Positions 52,594 through 62,354 of a stretch of DNA of 64,000 nt are shown piece after piece (the stretch's first letter is position 1; every line of letters starts with the position of its first letter). The position numbers and the translations under genes were made by a program. Source of the DNA: Plantibacter sp. VKM Ac-2880 (GTDB lineage Bacteria; Actinomycetota; Actinomycetes; Actinomycetales; Microbacteriaceae); NCBI RefSeq assembly GCF_015351235.1, contig NZ_JADKSJ010000001.1, forward strand, positions 1,567,668 to 1,631,667, read 5' to 3'. A model generated the notes under the pieces. It made no database searches. It was not told where the DNA came from and worked only from the letters and a program-made list of their open reading frames with translations.

Positions 52594-54218
52594 GGCGAGA
52601 GCACGGATCCGTTCAGGAGCGGGAGGGGCGACGGGCTGGAGGATGACGGTGGAGGCGCCGGAGCGAGGGTGACCGAGATCGGCCGGGCTTCGGCGACATC
52701 GATCGCCGGGTGGTCGTCCCGGGCGTGGGCGCCGCGGGACTCCGTGCGCTGCAACGCTGCGGCGACGACGGCGCGGGCGAGGAGCAGGAGGTTGCGGTCC
52801 TCCATCGCCGAGACCGGGTCGGTTCCATCACGTTGAGCTGCTGACCGCATCGCCCAACCCGCGAGGGTCGCCTGAGCCTCGGTGAGCCCGGACGCGTTCC
52901 GGACGAGTCCGGCATGCCGCCACATGAGGTCGTGCAGGGCCTGGCGGCTGAACGGCGGCGCGGCCGATGTCGTGCCGTCCAGGGTGGTGGCGACGGATTC
53001 GACGTCGATCGTCACGGAACCGAGCGTCGGGCGACCGGCGGTCGGGCCGACGGTGCCGGACGCGTCGATCGCCGCGACGGCGCGCGCGGCGAACACGGCG
53101 CCCTCGAGGAGAGAGTTCGAGGCGAGGCGGTTCGCGCCGTGCACGCCGGTCCGCGCCACCTCGCCGATCGCGTAGAGCCCGGGGACCGTCGTCCGGCCGT
53201 CGAGATCGGTGGCCACACCGCCCATCCAGTAGTGGGCGGCCGGAGCGACCTCGACGGGCGTGGTCGACCAGTCGACACCCGACGCGCGGAGGTGTGCGTC
53301 GATGCCGGGGAAGCGCTCAGCCAGCCGCTCAGCGCCGAGCGCGGTGGCGTCCAGGGTCACCGGACGGCCTCCCTGTGCCGCCATGGCCTGCGCGATCCCG
53401 CGCGCGACGACGTCCCGCGGTGCGAGCTCGGCGTCAGGATGCAGCAGGTGCATGAACCGATGACCCGCGGCGTCCCGGAGGACCGCACCCTCACCACGGA
53501 CCGCCTCCGAGACGAGGAAGCGCTCCGGAGTGGTCAGGGCCGTGGGGTGGAACTGGACGAACTCGACATCCGCCAGGAGAGCTCCGGCCCGGAGCGCCAC
53601 CGCTGCGCCGTCGCCGGTCGCGACGGAGGGGTTGGTGGTGAACGGGTAGAGCTGGCCGACCCCACCGGTCGCGAGGACGATGTGCTCCGCGGGGAGCGTG
53701 ACGTGCCCGCGCTCGGCGGACCACAGGTGGGCGCCGACGGCGACCCCGCCTCGGAGGTCGAGGTCGAGGAGCACGGTGTGCTCGAGGACCGGGACCCCGC
53801 GGGCTTCGAGCGTCCGGACGAGGGCCGTCTCGATCGCCGCACCCGTCGCGTCACCACCCGCGTGGAGCACGCGGGGATAGGAGTGCGCCGCCTCGAGACC
53901 TTTGGCGAACTGCTCGCCGTCGCGGTCGAACGCCACCCCGAAGGCGATGAGCTCCCGGATCCGGTCAGGTCCTTCGGTGCACAGCAGCCGCACCGCGGCC
54001 TCGTCGCAGAGTCCGGCTCCCGCCAGGAGCGTGTCGCGGACGTGGTCCTCGACCCGGTCGTCGTCGAACATGACGCCGGCGATCCCGCCTTGCGCATACC
54101 TGGTGTTGCTCTGGCCGAGGACGTCCTTCGTGACGACGACGACGTCGTGACGCTCGCTCGCTCGGATCGCGGCGACGAGCCCCGCGATCCCGCTCCCGAC
54201 GACGAGCACCCTGGCCAT
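52587..54218 (-). CDS. nadB: L-aspartate oxidase
   Basis: 543 residues. FAD enzyme that turns L-aspartate into iminoaspartate, the substrate of NadA. FAD motif VLVVGSGIAGLVAA at the start; active-site and FAD-binding region GGVGQLYPFTTNP and NSLLEGAVFAARA; C-terminal helical domain. ATG 54218 begins the Rossmann fold and is one base past the nadA stop. Confidence 0.96.
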   Translation of the reverse strand: MARVLVVGSGIAGLVAAIRASERHDVVVVTKDVLGQSNTRYAQGGIAGVMFDDDRVEDHVRDTLLAGAGLCDEAAVRLLCTEGPDRIRELIAFGVAFDRDGEQFAKGLEAAHSYPRVLHAGGDATGAAIETALVRTLEARGVPVLEHTVLLDLDLRGGVAVGAHLWSAERGHVTLPAEHIVLATGGVGQLYPFTTNPSVATGDGAAVALRAGALLADVEFVQFHPTALTTPERFLVSEAVRGEGAVLRDAAGHRFMHLLHPDAELAPRDVVARGIAQAMAAQGGRPVTLDATALGAERLAERFPGIDAHLRASGVDWSTTPVEVAPAAHYWMGGVATDLDGRTTVPGLYAIGEVARTGVHGANRLASNSLLEGAVFAARAVAAIDASGTVGPTAGRPTLGSVTIDVESVATTLDGTTSAAPPFSRQALHDLMWRHAGLVRNASGLTEAQATLAGWAMRSAAQRDGTDPVSAMEDRNLLLLARAVVAAALQRTESRGAHARDDHPAIDVAEARPISVTLAPAPPPSSSSPSPLPLLNGSVLSPC

Positions 54219-54219
54219 G

Positions 54220-55527
54220 TCAGCCGACCTGCGGCACGGTGGTCGCCGGTGGCTTCGCGGCGAGCATGCGCTCCAGCGACAGCCTCGCGGGCACGGCGAC
54301 GTCGTCGGAGACGGTGATGCGGTTGAGGACCTCACCGCTGACGAGACCCTCCAGCACCCAGGCGAGGTAGCCCGGATGGATGCGGTACATCGTCGAACAC
54401 GGGCAGATCACGTCGTCGAGGCAGAAGATCGTGTGCTGCGGGTACTGCGCCGCCAGACGCTGCACCATGTTGATCTCCGTGCCGATGGCGAAGGTCGTGC
54501 CGTCCGGTGCTGCCGCGATCGCCTTCTGGATGTAGTCCGTCGAGCCCGCCTCGTCGGCGGCGTCGACCACCGGCATCGGGCATTCGGGGTGCACGATGAC
54601 CCGCACGCCGGGGTGCTGGGCGCGTGCCCGGTCGATCTGGTCGACGGTGAACCGCTTGTGGACCGAGCAGAACCCGTGCCACAGGATGACCTGGGCCTCG
54701 GTCAACGCCGAGGCCTCGTTGCCGCCGAGGGGGCGGTTCGGGTTCCACATCGGCATGCGCTCCAGCGGCACGCCGAGCTTCTTTGCGGTGTTCCTCCCGA
54801 GGTGCTGGTCGGGGAAGAACAGCACCCGCTGGCCGCGCTCGAACGCCCACCGGAGCACGGTCTCCGCGTTGCTCGAGGTGCAGACGATCCCACCGTGCCG
54901 GCCGCAGAACCCCTTCAGCGCGGCGGAGGAGTTCATGTAGGTGACCGGGATGACCGGCACCCGGCCGTCGGCGTCCGGTTCGGTTCCGTACAGCGCCTCG
55001 AGCGCCTCCCAGGCCTCCTCGACCTGGTCGATGTTCGCCATGTCGGCCATCGAGCACCCGGCCGCGAGGTTCGGCAGGATCACCGCCTGATCAGGCCCCG
55101 ACAGGAGGTCGGCGGTCTCGGCCATGAAGTGCACACCGCAGAAGACGATCGCCTCCGCCTCGGTGCGGGCCTTGGCGGCGTTCGCCAGCTGGAAGGAGTC
55201 GCCGATGTAGTCCGCGTGCTGCACGACCTCGTCGCGCTGGTAGAAGTGCCCGAGGATGACGACGCGGTCGCCGAGAGTCTCCTTCGCGGCGACGATGCGT
55301 CGGTGGAGGTCCTCGGGGGCGGCGTCGCGATAGGCCGCCGGCAGCTGTCCCTGACGCGGTGAGCCCGTCGGGATGACGTCTCCCATGGACGCACCCGGGC
55401 CGTAGCTCGGCGGCTGCAGGTCGAAGACCCACGGGCCCGCGGCGAGCTCCGGTGCGCAGGTCGCGCCGTCCGACGTGCCCTCCGCGATCTGCTGGATGGT
55501 GTCGTCGACGGATGCGGTGATGGTCAT
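54220..55527 (-). CDS. nadA: Quinolinate synthase
   Basis: 435 residues, the long form. It condenses iminoaspartate with dihydroxyacetone phosphate to quinolinate, with a [4Fe-4S] cluster. Cluster Cys are found in FCGVHFMAETA, GIVCTSSNA and FCLDDVICPCSTM; HFYQRDEVVQHADYIGDS binds substrate. The length is greater than the ~350 of common NadA because of an N-terminal addition of ~60 residues and a C-terminal tail. It overlaps the Nudix gene's stop by 4 bases. Confidence 0.95.
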   Translation of the reverse strand: MTITASVDDTIQQIAEGTSDGATCAPELAAGPWVFDLQPPSYGPGASMGDVIPTGSPRQGQLPAAYRDAAPEDLHRRIVAAKETLGDRVVILGHFYQRDEVVQHADYIGDSFQLANAAKARTEAEAIVFCGVHFMAETADLLSGPDQAVILPNLAAGCSMADMANIDQVEEAWEALEALYGTEPDADGRVPVIPVTYMNSSAALKGFCGRHGGIVCTSSNAETVLRWAFERGQRVLFFPDQHLGRNTAKKLGVPLERMPMWNPNRPLGGNEASALTEAQVILWHGFCSVHKRFTVDQIDRARAQHPGVRVIVHPECPMPVVDAADEAGSTDYIQKAIAAAPDGTTFAIGTEINMVQRLAAQYPQHTIFCLDDVICPCSTMYRIHPGYLAWVLEGLVSGEVLNRITVSDDVAVPARLSLERMLAAKPPATTVPQVG

Positions 55528-56306
55528 GCTGGCTCCTGGGACGTCGCTCGGGGGGTCGTGGGGGAGTTCGAGGTGCGGGTGCTCGCCGGACGGGACGCGG
55601 CCGGCGTGGCCGGTCGGGCGACGGGTTCAGTCCAGCGGTACAGCCGTGCCGGGCGGTGTCGGCCACCGGTCCGGAGTTCGTCCGTCGCGAGGACCAGCCC
55701 GGACGCCTCCACCTGGCGGCGGAAGTTGGCCGGATCGAGTTGCTTCTGCAGCACGGCCTCGTGCACCTCGCGGAGTTCGGTCAGGGTGAAGGTGTCGCCG
55801 AGGAAGGCGTGGGCGATGTGGCTGTACTCGAGTTTGTTGCGGAGGCGCCAGAGTGCGTACTCCACGATCTCCCGGTGGTCGAAGGCGAGCGGCGGCAGCG
55901 CGTCGGCGGGGAACCAGCGCACGTTCTGCCCGAGATGCGTGCGTTTCGCCTCTTCGGATCCGACGAGGGCCCAGTAGACGATCGAGACGACGCGTTCGGC
56001 GGGGGAGCGGTCGAGGTCCCCGAAGGCGTAGAGCTGCTCGAGGTAGCGCGGGCGGAGTGACGTGGTCCCCTCGAGCGTGGACGCTGCGGCGTCCGCGAGC
56101 GACTGCGCCGCGCCGAGTGGCCCGCCAGGCAGTGCCCAGTGACCGTCGTACGGTTCCCGGATGCGACGCACGAGCGGGAGCCAGATGGCGGGAGCCGGGT
56201 CGTCGGCCCCGAAGCCGTCGTCGGTCCGCAGGGTGAAGATCACCGTCGAGACGGCCAGCTCCACGGGCGTCGCGTCGGCCTCTGCGGGCGTCGTGGTGCG
56301 CTGCAT
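55524..56306 (-). CDS. NrtR-like Nudix-fold transcriptional regulator
   Basis: 260 residues. N-terminal Nudix fold with GHWALPGGPLG, but the catalytic Nudix box is broken (REXXEE reads STLEGTT and the first Glu is Gln), so it should not hydrolyse. The C-terminus (YSHIAHAFLGDTFTLTELREVHEAVL, about 175-200, then NFRRQVEASG and ARLYRW) is the winged helix of NrtR repressors, which sense ADP-ribose/NAD metabolites. It is first in the operon and likely controls it. ATG 56306 is preceded by AGGAG. The first gene position supports autoregulation. Confidence 0.85.
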   Translation of the reverse strand: MQRTTTPAEADATPVELAVSTVIFTLRTDDGFGADDPAPAIWLPLVRRIREPYDGHWALPGGPLGAAQSLADAAASTLEGTTSLRPRYLEQLYAFGDLDRSPAERVVSIVYWALVGSEEAKRTHLGQNVRWFPADALPPLAFDHREIVEYALWRLRNKLEYSHIAHAFLGDTFTLTELREVHEAVLQKQLDPANFRRQVEASGLVLATDELRTGGRHRPARLYRWTEPVARPATPAASRPASTRTSNSPTTPRATSQEPA

Positions 56307-56349
56307 GGTGGCTCCTGGATCGGGGCTGCAGCGTCTTATGGTTCGAATG

Positions 56350-56375
56350 ACACTTACTCGCCTGAGACTTAGTGT
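56350..56375 (-). promoter_or_regulatory. Candidate operator of the NAD operon
   Basis: ACACTTA at one end and TTAGTGT at the other form an imperfect inverted repeat 26 bases long, 44 bases upstream of the regulator's ATG; a direct repeat GACACTTA/GAGACTTA lies in the same stretch. A place where an NrtR-like protein might bind. Confidence 0.35.
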
Positions 56376-56458
56376 ACACCGGACCTGAACAGATGCCCCC
56401 CGCTTCGCCGGTGACTCGCGATATGCTGGCGCTCTAATCGAACATCGGGCCGCAAACA

Positions 56459-56642
56459 CGATGCGGGAGAGCCGGTACGCCGGCACCGAAGGAGCAAGCC
56501 TCCCCGCCAATCTCTCAGGTCCTGTACCGCATCGGACTGGCCACTCTGGAAAGCAGCGCACGTTCCTGGCGCGCTCGCCGACGGTGAAAGCAGGGCCCGC
56601 AGCATCGGCCCCGCGAAGCTCTCAGGCCAATGACAGAGGGGG
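56459..56642 (+). ncRNA. Tandem glycine riboswitch
   Basis: Two glycine aptamers in tandem. First: GGGAGAGCC near 56465, CACCGAAGGAGCAA at 56484-56497, CTCTCAGG near 56512, ending near ACTCTGGA (56543-56550). Second: CGACGGTGAAAGC near 56579-56591, CTCTCAGGCCAA at 56619-56630, closing GACAGAGGG at 56632-56640. These are the conserved junction sequences of the glycine riboswitch. It precedes gcvT, whose product degrades glycine, so glycine should turn expression on. Confidence 0.93.
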
Positions 56643-56699
56643 AGTTCCCAACGGACGCCGACAGGCGTCCGCCGCGCACCACGCGACCCCGGAGAACTC

Positions 56700-57824
56700 G
56701 TGACCGACCCCGAACGAACCAGCCCGCTGTACGCCGTCCACGAAGCCGTCGGCGCGAGTTTCACCGATTTCGCCGGTTGGCAGATGCCCGTGCGCTACTC
56801 GAGCGACCTCGCCGAGCACCACGCCGTCCGCACGGCGGCAGGGATCTTCGACATCTCGCACATGGCCGAGATCCAGGTCGTCGGCGAGGACGCCGCCGCC
56901 TTCCTCGACCAGGCGCTCGCCGGCCGGCTCTCGGCGATCGAGCTGCTGCAGGCCAAGTACTCGCTGCTGCTGAACGAGGCGGGCGGCATCATCGACGACC
57001 TCGTCGTCTACCGCAATGGCGATCATGAGTACCTCGTCGTGGCGAACGCCGGCAACCGCGAGGCGGCGGTCGCCGCGCTCACCGAGCGCGCAGCCGCCTT
57101 CGAACAGCTCGCCGTGGTCGACCGCAGCGACGAGATCGCCCTCATCGCGGTCCAAGGGCCCGCGTCGCGTGCCATCCTGCAGGCGACCGAGGGACTGCAC
57201 GTCCTCGACGAACTGCCCTCGCTCGACGAGGTCAAGTACTACCGCGCGACGGGCGCCTCCTTCGAGAACGGCACCGTCTTCATCGGGCGCACCGGGTACA
57301 CCGGTGAGGACGGCTTCGAACTGTACGTCGACGCCGCGGACGCCGTGGAGCTGTGGAACGCGATCGTCGCCGCAGGAACGCCGCTCGGCCTCGTCCCGGC
57401 GGGACTCGCCAGCCGCGACACGCTCCGCCTCGAGGCCGGCATGCCGCTCTACGGCCACGAGCTGGGCCCCGACATGCTGCCGGTTCAGGCCGGGCTCGGC
57501 CGGGTGGTCGCGCTCGCCAAGCACGGCTCCTTCGTCGGGCGCGACGCGATCGAGGCCGGCCCGGCCGCCGACGCACGCGTGCTCGTCGGGCTCGTCTCCG
57601 AGGGCCGCCGTGCGGGTCGCGCCGGCTATGCCGTCCTGGCCGGCGACGACGTCGTGGGCGAGGTCACGAGCGGCGCGCTGTCACCGACCCTCGGATACCC
57701 GATCGCGATGGCCTACGTGCACCCCGACCACACCGAGCCGGGCACCGTGCTCGACCTCGACGTCCGCGGCACGCGCATCCCCGCGACCGTCACCACGCTC
57801 CCCTTCTATTCGAGAGAGAAGTAA
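56700..57824 (+). CDS. gcvT: Aminomethyltransferase (glycine cleavage T protein)
   Basis: 374 residues. It transfers the aminomethyl carbon from the H protein to tetrahydrofolate with release of ammonia. Family blocks FTDFAGWQMPVRY, GIFDISHMAEI, GYTGEDGFELYV and RDTLRLEAGMPLYGHE are present. GTG 56700 follows GGAGA, 58 bases after the riboswitch. The next gene is gcvH, 3 bases on. Confidence 0.97.
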   Translation: MTDPERTSPLYAVHEAVGASFTDFAGWQMPVRYSSDLAEHHAVRTAAGIFDISHMAEIQVVGEDAAAFLDQALAGRLSAIELLQAKYSLLLNEAGGIIDDLVVYRNGDHEYLVVANAGNREAAVAALTERAAAFEQLAVVDRSDEIALIAVQGPASRAILQATEGLHVLDELPSLDEVKYYRATGASFENGTVFIGRTGYTGEDGFELYVDAADAVELWNAIVAAGTPLGLVPAGLASRDTLRLEAGMPLYGHELGPDMLPVQAGLGRVVALAKHGSFVGRDAIEAGPAADARVLVGLVSEGRRAGRAGYAVLAGDDVVGEVTSGALSPTLGYPIAMAYVHPDHTEPGTVLDLDVRGTRIPATVTTLPFYSREK

Positions 57825-57827
57825 CCC

Positions 57828-58202
57828 ATGGCCGACAAGACCACCCTCAAGTACACCGCCGAGCACGAGTGGATCCGCGTCGAGGGCGATCTCGCCGTCA
57901 TCGGCATCACCGACTACGCCGCCGAGAAGCTCGGCGACGTCGTGTTCGTCGACCTGCCGGCCGTCGGTGCGGCGCTCTCCGCGAGCACCGTCGTCGGCGA
58001 GATCGAGTCCACGAAGTCCGTCGGTGAGCTGTTCGCACCGCTCGACGGCGAGGTCGTCGAGGCGAACGACGCCGTCGTCGACGACCCGTCGCTCGTCAAC
58101 AGCGACCCGTTCGGCGCCGGTTGGCTCGTCTCGGTGCGGTACGAGGCGCTGCCCGACACGCTGCTCAGCTGGGACGACTACAGCAAGCTGGTGGGCGAGT
58201 GA
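57828..58202 (+). CDS. gcvH: Glycine cleavage H protein
   Basis: 124 residues. Lipoyl carrier that shuttles the aminomethyl group between P, T and L proteins. The lipoylation site is Lys63 in [11 protein letters not shown]; the HEWIRVEGD start is canonical. Its stop overlaps the gcvP start (TGATG). Confidence 0.98.
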   Translation: MADKTTLKYTAEHEWIRVEGDLAVIGITDYAAEKLGDVVFVDLPAVGAALSASTVVGEIESTKSVGELFAPLDGEVVEANDAVVDDPSLVNSDPFGAGWLVSVRYEALPDTLLSWDDYSKLVGE

Positions 58203-61123
58203 TGGCGGACCGTTTCGCAGATCGGCACATCGGGACCGACACCGACGCCCAGGCGACCATGCTCGCAGCGGTCGGGTACGCGAGCGTCGACGAGCTGCTG
58301 TCGGCAGCCGTCCCGTCTGCCATCACGGCAGCGGAACTGGCGTCGTCGAGCATCCCCGCCGCCGCGAGCGAGCGTGCGGCGCTGGCGGAACTCCGTGAAC
58401 TCGCGGGCCGCAACACGATGAACCGGAGCCTCATCGGCCTCGGGTACTTCGACACGATCACGCCCGCGGTCATCAAGCGGAACGTGCTCGAGAACCCCTC
58501 CTGGTACACCGCTTACACGCCGTACCAGCCGGAGATCTCGCAGGGGCGCCTCGAGGCGCTCATCAACTTCCAGACGATGGTGTCCGACCTCACCGGCCTC
58601 GACACGGCGAACGCCTCGATGCTCGATGAGAGCACGGCCGTCGTCGAAGGGATGCTGCTCGCCCGTCGCGCCTCGAAGCTCGCCGAGACGACCTTCATCG
58701 TCGACACCGATGCCTACCCGCAGACCAAGGCGCTCCTCCGCAGCCGCGCCGAAGCGGTCGGCATCGACCTCGTCGAGCTGCCGCTCTCGAGCACCGCGCC
58801 GACCGACCTCCCGGCCGCGTTCGGCGTCTTCGTGCAGTACCCCGCAGCCTCAGGACTCGTCTGGGACCCGTCCGCGGTCCTCGCGGCGGTGAAGGCCGGT
58901 GGCGGTGTCTCCGTCGTGGCGGCGGACCTCCTCGCCCTGACGCTGATCTCCTCGCCCGGCTCGCTCGGTGCGGACATCGCGGTGGGCACGACGCAGCGCT
59001 TCGGCGTGCCAATGGGCTTCGGCGGCCCGCACGCCGGGTACCTCGCGGTCCGCAAGGGACTCGAGCGTCAGATGCCCGGACGGCTCGTCGGTGTCAGCCA
59101 GGACGCGGCGGGTCACCCCGCCTACCGGCTCACGCTGCAGACCCGCGAACAGCACATCCGCCGCGAGAAGGCGACGAGCAACATCTGCACCGCACAGGTC
59201 CTGCTGGCTGTCATGGCCGCCATGTACGCCGTCTACCACGGTCCCGCCGGACTCAAGCGGATCGCGCAGTCGGTCCACGCGGCGACCGCGAGCGCGGCAC
59301 ACCTCCTGCAGTCCGCGGGGGTGGAGGTGCTCACCGAGCAGTACTTCGACACCCTGCAGGTGCGCGTCGAGGACAGCGCGGCGGTGGTGGCCGGTGCTCA
59401 TGAGCGAGGCATCCTGCTGTGGGCCGTCGACGAGACGACCGTCTCGATGAGCTTCGACGAGGTGAGTGCCCAGGAGAGCGTCGTCCCGACCCTCGTCGAG
59501 GTCCTCACCACCGCCGGTGCGACCACGGCCGGCGAGCCGTCGGCATACGTCTTCGACGAGGCGTCGTCCGCCTCGGCCTTCGGACCGGGAACAGTGTCGG
59601 CCTACCCGGCGGCGCTCGCCCGCGAGACCGAGTACCTGACGCACCCGGTGTTCAACACACACCACTCCGAGACCGCCATGATGCGGTACCTCAAGCAGCT
59701 CGCGGACCGCGACTACGCGCTCGACCGTGGGATGATCCCGCTCGGTTCGTGCACGATGAAGCTCAACGCGGCGACGGAGATGGAAGCGGTCACCTGGCCC
59801 GAGTTCGCCGGACTCCACCCGTTCGCGCCGCGCGAGGACGTGGCCGGTTCCCTCGAACTCGTCGACCAGCTCGAGATCTGGCTCGCCGAGGTCACCGGCT
59901 ACGACTCCGTCTCGCTGCAGCCCAACGCGGGCAGCCAGGGGGAGCTCGCGGGTCTGCTGGCGATCCGCGGCTACCACCGGGCCAACGGCGACGAGCAGCG
60001 CACGGTCTGCCTGATCCCGTCGAGCGCCCACGGCACGAACGCGGCCTCCGCGGTCCTCGCCGGCATGCGGGTGGTCGTCGTCGCCTGCGACGAGCAGGGC
60101 AACGTCGACCTCGACGACCTCCGCGCGAAGATCGCGTCGAACGCCGAGACCCTCGCCGCGCTCATGATCACCTACCCGTCGACCCACGGTGTGTACGAAC
60201 ACGAGGTGAAGACGATCACCCAGGCGGTCCACGACGCCGGTGGCCAGGTCTACGTCGACGGTGCGAACCTCAACGCCCTGCTCGGGTACGCGCGCTTCGG
60301 CGAGTTCGGTGGCGACGTCTCGCACCTGAACCTGCACAAGACGTTCTGCATCCCGCACGGTGGCGGTGGGCCCGGCGTGGGGCCGGTCGCCGCGAAGGCG
60401 CACCTCGCGCCGTTCCTCCCCGGGCACCCGCTCGCCCAGCGCGACGAGCACCCGCTGCTCGGTGGCGGCACCGTCGTGCACGCCGGCGGTCCGATCTCGG
60501 CGGCCCCCTACGGCAGCCCGAGCATCCTCCCGATCTCGTGGGCCTATGTCCGCATGATGGGCTCGGAGGGTCTTCGCGAGGCGACGGGGGCCGCGGTGCT
60601 CGCCGCGAACTACATCGCCGCCCGACTGCGGGACCACTACCCGGTCCTCTACACGGGTGACAGCGACCTGGTCGCGCACGAGTGCATCCTCGACCTCCGT
60701 CCGCTCAAGGAGACGACGGGGATCACGGTCGACGACGTGGCCAAGCGCCTCGTCGACTACGGCTTCCACGCCCCGACGATGTCGTTCCCCGTTGCAGGGA
60801 CGCTCATGGTCGAGCCGACCGAGAGTGAGGACCTCGCCGAGGTCGACCGCTTCGTCGACGCGATGATCGCGATCAAGGCGGAGGCCGACGCCGTCGCCGC
60901 GAGCGAGTGGCCGGCCGACGACAACCCGCTCGTCGGGGCGCCGCACACGGCGCAGTCGGTCATCGAGGGGGAGTGGACCCACGCGTACTCGCGTGAACTC
61001 GCCGTGTACCCCGTGCACACGCTGGTGCGGACGAAGTACTGGCCCCCGGTCCGCCGGATCGACCAGGCGTACGGCGACCGCAACCTCGTGTGCGCCTGCC
61101 CACCGCCCGAGGCGTTCGCCTAG
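58202..61123 (+). CDS. gcvP: Glycine dehydrogenase (P protein)
   Basis: 973 residues, single-chain (alpha-beta fused) P protein that decarboxylates glycine with PLP and gives the aminomethyl group to GcvH. N-terminus [18 protein letters not shown]; the PLP Lys is in [17 protein letters not shown]; the C-terminal half also has [17 protein letters not shown] 58202 overlaps the gcvH stop. The L protein (lpd) is not in this operon. Confidence 0.97.
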   Translation: MADRFADRHIGTDTDAQATMLAAVGYASVDELLSAAVPSAITAAELASSSIPAAASERAALAELRELAGRNTMNRSLIGLGYFDTITPAVIKRNVLENPSWYTAYTPYQPEISQGRLEALINFQTMVSDLTGLDTANASMLDESTAVVEGMLLARRASKLAETTFIVDTDAYPQTKALLRSRAEAVGIDLVELPLSSTAPTDLPAAFGVFVQYPAASGLVWDPSAVLAAVKAGGGVSVVAADLLALTLISSPGSLGADIAVGTTQRFGVPMGFGGPHAGYLAVRKGLERQMPGRLVGVSQDAAGHPAYRLTLQTREQHIRREKATSNICTAQVLLAVMAAMYAVYHGPAGLKRIAQSVHAATASAAHLLQSAGVEVLTEQYFDTLQVRVEDSAAVVAGAHERGILLWAVDETTVSMSFDEVSAQESVVPTLVEVLTTAGATTAGEPSAYVFDEASSASAFGPGTVSAYPAALARETEYLTHPVFNTHHSETAMMRYLKQLADRDYALDRGMIPLGSCTMKLNAATEMEAVTWPEFAGLHPFAPREDVAGSLELVDQLEIWLAEVTGYDSVSLQPNAGSQGELAGLLAIRGYHRANGDEQRTVCLIPSSAHGTNAASAVLAGMRVVVVACDEQGNVDLDDLRAKIASNAETLAALMITYPSTHGVYEHEVKTITQAVHDAGGQVYVDGANLNALLGYARFGEFGGDVSHLNLHKTFCIPHGGGGPGVGPVAAKAHLAPFLPGHPLAQRDEHPLLGGGTVVHAGGPISAAPYGSPSILPISWAYVRMMGSEGLREATGAAVLAANYIAARLRDHYPVLYTGDSDLVAHECILDLRPLKETTGITVDDVAKRLVDYGFHAPTMSFPVAGTLMVEPTESEDLAEVDRFVDAMIAIKAEADAVAASEWPADDNPLVGAPHTAQSVIEGEWTHAYSRELAVYPVHTLVRTKYWPPVRRIDQAYGDRNLVCACPPPEAFA

Positions 61124-61137
61124 GCGGAGCGCACCGT

Positions 61138-61185
61138 CGAACGAGGACTCCCTCGCCCCGTCGTGGGCAGGGGAGTCCTTGTTCG
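61138..61185 (+). terminator. Terminator of gcvTHP
   Basis: A 15-base stem, CGAACGAGGACTCCC with its complement (one G-T pair), around an 18-base loop, 15 bases after the gcvP stop. Confidence 0.7.
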
Positions 61186-61208
61186 TCCGAGAACGGGCCG
61201 GCCGTCGG

Positions 61209-62018
61209 TCAGGACGGGCTCGGGGCGAAGATGCCCGGCCACCAGGCGACCGCGAGCGGGAACCCGGCGAACGAGATCGCATCGATGATCGTGTGCGCCA
61301 CCACGAGCGGCATCACGCGGCCCCAGCGCTTGTAGCACCAGCCGAACGCGATCCCCATGGCGACGTTGCCGAAGAACGGTCCGATGCCCTGGTACAGGTG
61401 GTAGCTCCCGCGCAGCACGGCGGTCGACAGGATGATCGTCCACCACCCCCACCCGATCTCGCGCAGCCTGGTGTACAGGTACCCGATGATGATGACCTCC
61501 TCCTGCAGTCCGGCGCGGAGCGCGGAGAAGACGAGCATCGGGATCGTCCACCAGTACATCGTGTCGGGGAACGTCGACACCGCGACCGTCACCCCGAGCG
61601 CCCGGCCGAGGGCGTACACCCCGATGCCGGGGACACCGATCGCGGCGACGAGCAGCGCGCCACGTCCGAGGTCGCGTCCTGGCGAGCGGAGGTCGAGACC
61701 CATGCGGGTGAAACCGCTTCGTCCCGGCTGCCAGAGCAGATAGATGACGAGTGCGACCGGCGCGAGCTGGAAGAACAACCCGAGGAACTGGTAGCTGAAG
61801 TCGAGCCACTCCCGAGTCGCCTGCGTCGTGTTGATGGCCGCCGACTGGTCGGCGAGCGGCGGCCCGGCGGTGAGCTTCGCGATGAGGGAGATGACGGAGT
61901 ACACCGCCGAGGCGCCGAGGCTGAGCGCGAGGACGATCCCGATCTCCCACCATCGGCGCGCGACCGGTGACTGTTCGGGGAGATCCGGCTGCTGGACGGT
62001 CGCGTTCTGCTCGTTCAC
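61209..62018 (-). CDS. CPBP family intramembrane metalloprotease-like protein
   Basis: 269 residues with about eight membrane helices. The Abi/CPBP motifs are EEVIIIGYLY (the EExxxR place with the Arg replaced by Ile), YHLYQG and AHTIIDAISF (HxxxD). Family members cut prenylated or bacteriocin-related substrates, or act as non-enzymatic scaffolds; the missing Arg leaves enzyme activity open. GTG 62018 gives a hydrophilic N-terminus (NEQNATVQQPDLPEQ). It is divergent from the peptide-binding gene. Confidence 0.8.
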   Translation of the reverse strand: MNEQNATVQQPDLPEQSPVARRWWEIGIVLALSLGASAVYSVISLIAKLTAGPPLADQSAAINTTQATREWLDFSYQFLGLFFQLAPVALVIYLLWQPGRSGFTRMGLDLRSPGRDLGRGALLVAAIGVPGIGVYALGRALGVTVAVSTFPDTMYWWTIPMLVFSALRAGLQEEVIIIGYLYTRLREIGWGWWTIILSTAVLRGSYHLYQGIGPFFGNVAMGIAFGWCYKRWGRVMPLVVAHTIIDAISFAGFPLAVAWWPGIFAPSPS

Positions 62019-62354
62019 CGGTCCATTGTGCGGGCTCCTCGCTTCAGGTGCACCGCATACCACCTGGACGCCCACGTCTCGGCCACCGTCGGCGGGCGGG
62101 CTTACGATTCGTATCCGCCGCGGGAGTCCGCTCGCACGAGTTTTGCGATAAGCGTCGTTCTCTTGCGTCGCGGGCGGGATACGTGCACGGAAACTCGTCC
62201 GCGAGCAACAATCCTCCGATTCGGTTACCGCTGTGTAACGTTTGGCGTCCCAGTTTGCTCGTCGTCCTGCTTCAACTTATCGTCAGAGTATTCAAAGAGC
62301 GGTCCAGCGCACACGATGCGCCGGTTTCGCTTGCCCTTTCCCCAAGGAGGAACT
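62019..62354 (+). other. 336-base divergent intergenic region
   Basis: No gene is supported. It is more AT-rich than its neighbours and must hold the promoter of the substrate-binding protein gene. TTGCTC at 62255-62260 and TTATCG at 62277-62282, 16 bases apart, are a weak promoter candidate. AAGGAGG at 62344-62350 is the ribosome binding site. Confidence 0.35.
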
